NCBI RefSeq assembly: GCF_000969605.1
Contig: NZ_JZUE01000013.1
Coordinates: forward strand, 62,001 to 126,000
Direction of reading: 5' to 3'
DNA length: 64,000 bases
Origin: Aquincola tertiaricarbonis
Lineage (GTDB): Bacteria; Pseudomonadota; Gammaproteobacteria; Burkholderiales; Burkholderiaceae_C
The translations under genes and the position numbers were made by a program. Of this stretch, positions 59,215-64,000 are shown piece by piece. Each line of letters opens with the position of its first letter. The stretch's first letter is position 1. A model generated the notes under the pieces. The model was given only the letters and a program-made list of their open reading frames with translations. It was not told where the DNA came from and searched no databases.

Positions 59215-61271
59215 CGCTCGGCAGCTTTCAGTTGCGGTGCGTAGGGATTGCGTGCGGGGTCGTCCCACAGCAGCCGCAGCCGGCTGCCGGGATGCTTGCG
59301 CTGGGCGGCATCGGCCTGGCGCAGCGCGAACAGCTTGAGCAGGGCCTGCGGCCCGCTGCAGGCGCCCAGGTCGGCCTCCAGGCACGCGGTGTCGGCCTCG
59401 CTCCAGGCGGCGTCGGACCAGCAGGCGAAGGGCAGGCCGTCGTCGTACAGCGTGTACTTGCTGGCTTCGTCCAGCGTGCGGCCGGGCACCGCCAGGCTCA
59501 GGCCGACGCAGCAGCCCTGCGGCACCGCATCCAGCCGGCTGGCCAGCAGGCCGTCGCGGATGCCCTGCGGCTCCATCCACACGATGCGCAGGCCATGCGC
59601 GCTGAAGCGCTCGCCCAGCTTCATCGCGGCCTTCTGCCACTGCACGATCTCCGTGCCGCGGCGGCGGTGGCCCAGCGCCGCCAGGCGGTCGGCCAGCCGG
59701 CGCACCACCGGGTACCGGCTGCCGATGGCCCGCTCGCGGCCACGCGGGCCGAAGCCGTGGGCCTCCACGTCGTCGTCGATGCGCTCCAGCGGCAGCGCCA
59801 CCTCGATGATGAAGTCGGGCAGCTCGATGCCCAGCGACTGGGCAGCGGTGGTGGCTTCGTCCAGCAGCGCCTTGAGGGCCTCGGCGCGGCCGCTGCCATC
59901 GGCCTGCACCGCCAGCGGCTCGGCGCCCTCGCCGGACGTGCCGCCGAGGGCCAGCACCTGCACCGGCTGGCCCGCGAACAGCCAGCCGTGCAGCACCGTG
60001 GTGCCGGCGGCCGCGCCGGGTGCCTGCGCCACCAGCACGAAGCACAGCGTGGCCCCGGCCGCCGCGGCCTGCTGGGCGGCCTGCGCCTGCGCCAGGTAGG
60101 CCTGCGCGGCGTCCTGCTGGCCCTGGCGCTTGATCCACAGCAGCAGCTCGGGATGGTCGGTGGGCACCGGCAGCCGGCAGCGCAGCTGCAGCGCCCAGCG
60201 CAGCAGCGCATCGGGCAGGCCGGCGGCCTGCGGCATCTGGCCCAGCAGCCAGGCCATGGCGACGGCGCCCTGATCGGCCGCGGCCTGGTGGGCGGGCGTG
60301 GGCTGGGCCGGCGGCAGGGCGGCATGGAAGGTCGGCGCCAGCATCTGCGCCGGCAGCGCCTGCACGATGCGCAGCAGCTGCGTGGCGCGCACCTCGGGCA
60401 GCAGCTGCAGGCCGCTGTCGGGCAGGGCGTCGTCGGGCTGGCCGTAGCTCCAGTCCACCGGCGTCTGCTGCTCGTCGGCCGCGGCGAAGGCCTGCTGCAC
60501 CGTGCGGAAGGCCTGGTGGAAATCGGGCCAGCTGCCGGCCGGCGGATCGCCCAGCGCCTGCAGCAGCCGGCTGCTGAACAGCGCCACCGATTCCCGCGCC
60601 GGCAGCCCCGCCTGCGATTGCGCCACCTGCCCTGGCGCGGTGGCCAGCAGCACCCGCTGCTGGATGCGCGGCTCGGCCGTGACCGCATTGAAGTCCGACG
60701 GCCGCGACAGCCGGCGGTCGCGCGCGGTGGTCATCACGTAGTTGGCGCAGGCGTCCACCACCAGCAGCTGCTGCGCAAAGCCGGCATACGGCCGGGTGCG
60801 AAGGGCCTTCATCAGCGACAGCGGCTCGAGGTTGCGCGGCTCCAGGTCGGTGGCGTCGGCATGGAACAGGCGGCGGCTGCGCTCGTTGTCGCGCTGGTCG
60901 ATCACGCCGTGGCCGCTCCACACCAGCAGCAGCGTGGCGTCGTGCAGCGTGGCGGCCAGCTGGGGCAGCTCGGTGTTCACCAGGGTCTGGAAGGCGGCTT
61001 CGGTGGGCTGCAGCAGCAGCCGCGGCTGCCGGTCCGGCGGCACGGTGGCGGTCATGCGCTGCTGCCAGGCGTCCACCAGCGGCTGCGAGGCCGGCTTGGC
61101 CGACAGGAACAGTACGATCCGCTCCGGCCGCACGCCGCGCGCCAGCAGCCAGTCGGCCCAGGCCAGCGCATCTCGCACCGGGCCCAGCAGCGGGTCGTCG
61201 GGGAACACGCCGCAGCGCTCCACGCCGACGATGACGGCGCAGGCCTGGTCCGGCGGGCCGGCAGGCTTCAC
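59211..61271 (-). CDS. caspase-family (C14) protease with C-terminal VMAP-C-like region
   Basis: 686-aa protein. Residues 1-300 form a caspase-like domain with the full His-Cys dyad: His121 in LVWSGHGVID and Cys175 in LVVDACANYV. After a helical linker, the last 300 residues resemble the VMAP-C region of vWA-MoxR-associated proteins: VALPLERIDDDVEAHGFG, a YPVVRRLADRL block, W-rich stretches and a terminal LRLLWDDPARNP. The GTG start at 61271 overlaps the hydrolase stop (GTGA). No signal peptide or membrane span. Likely the effector protease; VMAP-C assignment is by eye and less sure than the caspase fold. Confidence 0.85.
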   Translation of the reverse strand: MKPAGPPDQACAVIVGVERCGVFPDDPLLGPVRDALAWADWLLARGVRPERIVLFLSAKPASQPLVDAWQQRMTATVPPDRQPRLLLQPTEAAFQTLVNTELPQLAATLHDATLLLVWSGHGVIDQRDNERSRRLFHADATDLEPRNLEPLSLMKALRTRPYAGFAQQLLVVDACANYVMTTARDRRLSRPSDFNAVTAEPRIQQRVLLATAPGQVAQSQAGLPARESVALFSSRLLQALGDPPAGSWPDFHQAFRTVQQAFAAADEQQTPVDWSYGQPDDALPDSGLQLLPEVRATQLLRIVQALPAQMLAPTFHAALPPAQPTPAHQAAADQGAVAMAWLLGQMPQAAGLPDALLRWALQLRCRLPVPTDHPELLLWIKRQGQQDAAQAYLAQAQAAQQAAAAGATLCFVLVAQAPGAAAGTTVLHGWLFAGQPVQVLALGGTSGEGAEPLAVQADGSGRAEALKALLDEATTAAQSLGIELPDFIIEVALPLERIDDDVEAHGFGPRGRERAIGSRYPVVRRLADRLAALGHRRRGTEIVQWQKAAMKLGERFSAHGLRIVWMEPQGIRDGLLASRLDAVPQGCCVGLSLAVPGRTLDEASKYTLYDDGLPFACWSDAAWSEADTACLEADLGACSGPQALLKLFALRQADAAQRKHPGSRLRLLWDDPARNPYAPQLKAAER

Positions 61272-62482
61272 TGCATGAAGTCCCGGATGTGGCGCCACAG
61301 CGCAGCGTTGGCCCAGTAGGCGCTGTGGCTCTGCGGGAAGGGCTGGCGGCTGCGCACCTCCTGGTCCACCACACGCGCGCCGAACAGGCCGCTGCCGACA
61401 TAGCTCAGCAGGTCGTTGAGGTCGTAGACGTTGAGCCAGCGCGGAAAGTGCTCCGGCAGCGCCTGGCCGCGGCGCAGCAGGCTGAGCGCATCCGCCTCGT
61501 ACAGGTAGGGCGCCTGCGAGCCGCAGGTGATCAGGCCGGCCACCGGCAGCCCGCTTGTGCTGGCCAGCAGCTCCACGCTGGCGATGCCGCCCAGGCTGTG
61601 CGCCAGCAGCCACACCGGCCCGGCGCCGGGGGCCTGCGCGCAGGCGCGGATGCGCTCGGCGATCAGGCCGCGGATGGCCTCGCCGCCGTGCGGCGTCTGG
61701 TAGCGCAGGATGTCGTGCGTGGCTGCGAAGGAGGCGTCGGTGACGCCGGTGCGCTTGCGCCGCAGGATAGGCGTGGCGATGCGGCTGGCCAGCCCGCCCA
61801 GTGCGCCGATGAACTCGTCCAGCAGGCCCTTGGTGGCGCCGCCCAGCACGGCCACTGCGTCCTCGTACAGGCCGTCGCGCAGCTCGCCGTCCAGCGCGGG
61901 CAGGCCACGCGCCTCGGCGGCCTGCGCCCAGGCGGCCACGAAGGCGCGGGCGATCACGGGGCGGCTGCGCTCCGGAGCGGTCAGGGCCTCGGCCTCCAGC
62001 GCATCGGCGAAGGTGCCGTCCTGCCGCAGCAGCGCCAGCACATCGGGCAGCAGCTGCACCGACAGGTGGCCGTTGCGGGCCAGTGCGCCGCTGGAAGGCA
62101 GCAGGGTGGCCAGCTGCGACAGCGCGCGCTCCGCGGGCGAGGCCGCATGCGGCGAGCGGGCGATGCCCTGCGGATCGGCGCCGGCGGTGAGGGCGGCATA
62201 GGAGCGCAGCTCGTACAGCGGGTCTTCGTAGAGCAGGCGCCAGCGCACTTCCTGCTCGCGCGCCGAGGGGCCGGCGCCGGCCTGCGAACGGCCCACCTCG
62301 TAGCCGGGCACAGACAGGGCGTTCTCTTCGATGGTGGCGCCGACGTGGTCGCCCCACTGGCAGGGCTGCACCTGCACTGCGGCGCCCAGGTGATGCGCCG
62401 CCTGCGCGCGGATGGCGGCGAAGCTGGCGTCATAGGCCGCCCCCCGCACGCCGGTGCCGTGGACGAAGAGGAGGGTGGTCAT
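61268..62482 (-). CDS. alpha/beta-hydrolase (lipase/esterase-like), first gene of the MoxR-caspase operon
   Basis: 404-aa alpha/beta-hydrolase. The oxyanion-type LFVHGTGVRG opens the protein, the nucleophile elbow is LLAHSLGGIAS (Ser296), and candidate acid and base are in LNVYDLNDLLSYVG and QSHSAYWAN. An insertion of about 200 residues separates the start from the elbow. No signal peptide, so it acts in the cytoplasm. GAGG lies a few bases before the ATG. Its stop overlaps the caspase start, making it an integral operon member and a possible second effector acting on lipids or esters. Confidence 0.85.
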   Translation of the reverse strand: MTTLLFVHGTGVRGAAYDASFAAIRAQAAHHLGAAVQVQPCQWGDHVGATIEENALSVPGYEVGRSQAGAGPSAREQEVRWRLLYEDPLYELRSYAALTAGADPQGIARSPHAASPAERALSQLATLLPSSGALARNGHLSVQLLPDVLALLRQDGTFADALEAEALTAPERSRPVIARAFVAAWAQAAEARGLPALDGELRDGLYEDAVAVLGGATKGLLDEFIGALGGLASRIATPILRRKRTGVTDASFAATHDILRYQTPHGGEAIRGLIAERIRACAQAPGAGPVWLLAHSLGGIASVELLASTSGLPVAGLITCGSQAPYLYEADALSLLRRGQALPEHFPRWLNVYDLNDLLSYVGSGLFGARVVDQEVRSRQPFPQSHSAYWANAALWRHIRDFMQ

Positions 62483-62554
62483 GGGCGCCTCGCGCGATCT
62501 GTGTAACAGCGGCGAGGGTAGCCTGCGCGCGAGCCGTGGCGCCGCGGGGTGTCC

Positions 62555-62779
62555 CTAGGTCGTGGTGCGCGCCAGCTCCGCCAGGCACCGCACGCACAGG
62601 CAGCCCGCGTACTGCGCACGCAGCTCCGCCTGCAGCGCCGGCGGCAGCACCAGGCCGCTGCAGGCGCACGGCCCGGGGTCGTTGGCGCCGCAGTGGAAGC
62701 CGCCGCCGCAGCGCGGGCAGGTGTCTTCGCGCGAGGACGGCAGCGAAGGCGCCGCGTGCGGCGCCTTGGCTTCAGCCAC
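62555..62779 (-). CDS. cysteine-rich CWC-like protein
   Basis: 74-aa cysteine-rich protein: DTCPRCGGGFHCGANDPGPCACSG in the first half and GCLCVRCLAEL at the end, giving a set of paired cysteines that would bind zinc. This resembles the small cysteine-rich CWC family. The start is GTG and overlaps the stop of the upstream acyl-CoA synthetase by eight bases, so both are co-transcribed. Function unknown. Confidence 0.75.
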   Translation of the reverse strand: MAEAKAPHAAPSLPSSREDTCPRCGGGFHCGANDPGPCACSGLVLPPALQAELRAQYAGCLCVRCLAELARTTT

Positions 62780-64000
62780 CGAACAGCCCCTTGTGCTGGT
62801 CGCGCAGCAGGTTCTTCTGCACCTTGCCCATCGTGTTGCGCGGCAGCTCGGGCACCACGTAGACCTGCTTGGGCACCTTGAAGTTGGCGATGCGCTGCTT
62901 CAGCGCCGCGATCACCTCGTCGGGCTGCACCGTGGCGCCGGCGCGCGGCACCACCACGGCCACCACGGCTTCGCCGAAGTCGGGGTGGGGCACGCCCACC
63001 ACCGCGCTTTCCGACACGCCGGGCAGCTCGTTGATCACGCCTTCCACCTCGGCCGGGTAGACGTTGTAGCCGCCGCTGATCACCAGGTCCTTGCTGCGGC
63101 CGACGATGGTGACGTAGCCGCGCTCGTCCACCAGGCCCACGTCGCCGGTCTTGAACCAGCCGTCGGCGGTGAACTCCTCCTTCGTCTTCTCCGGCATGCG
63201 CCAGTAGCCGACGAAGACATTGGGGCCCTTGACCTGGATGCCACCGATCTCGCCGGTAGGCAGCGGCTGGCCCTGGTCGTCCTGCACCCGCAGGCCCACG
63301 CCCGGCAGCGGGAAGCCCACCGTGCCGCCTCGGCGGTCGCCGTCCTGCGCGTGGTAGGGGTTGCTGGTGAGCATGGCGGTCTCGCTCATGCCGTAGCGCT
63401 CGACGATGGTGTGGCCGGTGCGGTTGCGCCACTCGTTGAAGGTCTCGATCAGCAGCGGCGCCGAGCCCGCGACGAACAGCCGCATGCCGGCGCATGTCTC
63501 GCGGTTGACCGCCGGCTCGGCCAGCAGCCGCACGTACAGCGTGGGCACGCCCATGAACACCGTGGCCTCGGGCAGCCGCGCCGCCACGGCCTGCGGATCG
63601 AACTTCGAGAACCAGATCATCCGCGCGCCCGCCAGCAGCGCCCCGTGCGAGGCCACGAACAGCCCGTGCACATGGAAGATGGGCAGCGCATGGATCAGCA
63701 CGTCGTCGGCGCGCCAGCCCCAGTACGCATGCAGCGTCTGCGCGTTCGACAGCAGGTTGCCATGCGTGAGCATGGCGCCCTTGCTGCGCCCGGTGGTGCC
63801 GCTGGTGTAAAGGATGGCGGCCAGTTCGTCGGCACCGCGCTGCGCCGGCTGATGCTGCGTAGGCTGGTGGTAGGCCCGCTCCAGCAGGGTGCCGCTGCGG
63901 TCCTCGTTCAGCGTGAATACATGCTGCGTGCCGGCCTTGAACGCGATCTTGCTCACCCAGCCGAAGTTCCTGCCCGAGCACACCACCACGCCGGGCTCGG
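62772..64000 (-). CDS. malonyl-CoA synthetase-like AMP-forming acyl-CoA ligase, cut by window edge
   Basis: C-terminal 409 residues of an acyl-adenylate-forming enzyme; the N-terminus lies beyond base 64000. Adenylation motifs are AAILYTSGTTGRSKGAMLTHGN, VERYGMSETAMLTSNPY, GWFKTGDVGLVDERGYVTIVGRSKD and the C-terminal catalytic Lys in LPRNTMGKVQKN. PNVFVGYWRMPEKTKEEF and the overall pattern favour MatB-type malonyl-CoA synthetases over long-chain ligases. The cysteine-rich gene follows with an overlap. Confidence 0.88.
   Translation of the reverse strand, partial: EPGVVVCSGRNFGWVSKIAFKAGTQHVFTLNEDRSGTLLERAYHQPTQHQPAQRGADELAAILYTSGTTGRSKGAMLTHGNLLSNAQTLHAYWGWRADDVLIHALPIFHVHGLFVASHGALLAGARMIWFSKFDPQAVAARLPEATVFMGVPTLYVRLLAEPAVNRETCAGMRLFVAGSAPLLIETFNEWRNRTGHTIVERYGMSETAMLTSNPYHAQDGDRRGGTVGFPLPGVGLRVQDDQGQPLPTGEIGGIQVKGPNVFVGYWRMPEKTKEEFTADGWFKTGDVGLVDERGYVTIVGRSKDLVISGGYNVYPAEVEGVINELPGVSESAVVGVPHPDFGEAVVAVVVPRAGATVQPDEVIAALKQRIANFKVPKQVYVVPELPRNTMGKVQKNLLRDQHKGLFGG

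Overview
The window is a GC-rich, densely coded chromosomal segment with no rRNA, tRNA or CRISPR array. Gene content and order point to a betaproteobacterium of the order Burkholderiales, near Rubrivivax/Leptothrix/Aquincola. The main pointers are aroB-dgt-gltBD followed by an mlaFEDACB operon, zwf/hexR, a LiuR-type MerR gene near can and aceK, and pcaHG. The placement is an inference from protein content, not a database result.

Layout. 1-9223: the end of aroB, dgt, a REP-associated tyrosine transposase (RAYT) module, then gltB and gltD. 9352-13263: mlaF-E-D-A-C-B, for retrograde phospholipid transport. 13242-23318: a sugar-phosphate block. hexR and zwf run leftward from a HexR-like box. Rightward run a three-gene AfuABC-like ABC transporter, tal, pgi and a HAD phosphatase. 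The context and binding residues suggest that the transporter imports sugar phosphates rather than iron. 23319-32605: mostly leftward accessory genes (GlxA-type regulator, cysteine hydrolase, SGNH hydrolase, OmpR/EnvZ-type pair, two VOC proteins, a truncated GNAT, GFA, MBL hydrolase). The two-component genes face a small exported protein across six 11-bp-phased TCA repeats. 32637-39241: a LiuR-like MerR regulator with its operator, carbonic anhydrase, aceK, thiolase, SDR and acyl-CoA dehydrogenase. 39307-44538: small enzymes and an ArsR/SRPBCC pair. 44525-48736: a large SNF2-family helicase. 49025-52794: a lone receiver protein, an SDR, a PcaQ-like LysR regulator and pcaHG.

The right end holds the most unusual content. 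A PIN/ribbon-helix-helix toxin-antitoxin pair (52791-53485) borders a compact leftward four-gene operon (53534-62482). The operon encodes an alpha/beta hydrolase, a caspase-fold protease with a VMAP-C-like tail, a MoxR-type AAA+ ATPase, and a 1536-residue protein. That protein joins a SAV_2336/vWA-like region, beta-propeller-like repeats and a C-terminal receiver-like domain. This resembles the MoxR-vWA-VMAP class of NTP-dependent conflict systems, with an unusual domain set. A small CWC-like cysteine-rich protein and a truncated malonyl-CoA synthetase gene close the window.

Many genes overlap by ATGA, GTGA or TTGA, so long translationally coupled operons are the rule. Starts were chosen on such overlaps, Shine-Dalgarno sequences and family N-termini, and doubtful starts are flagged.
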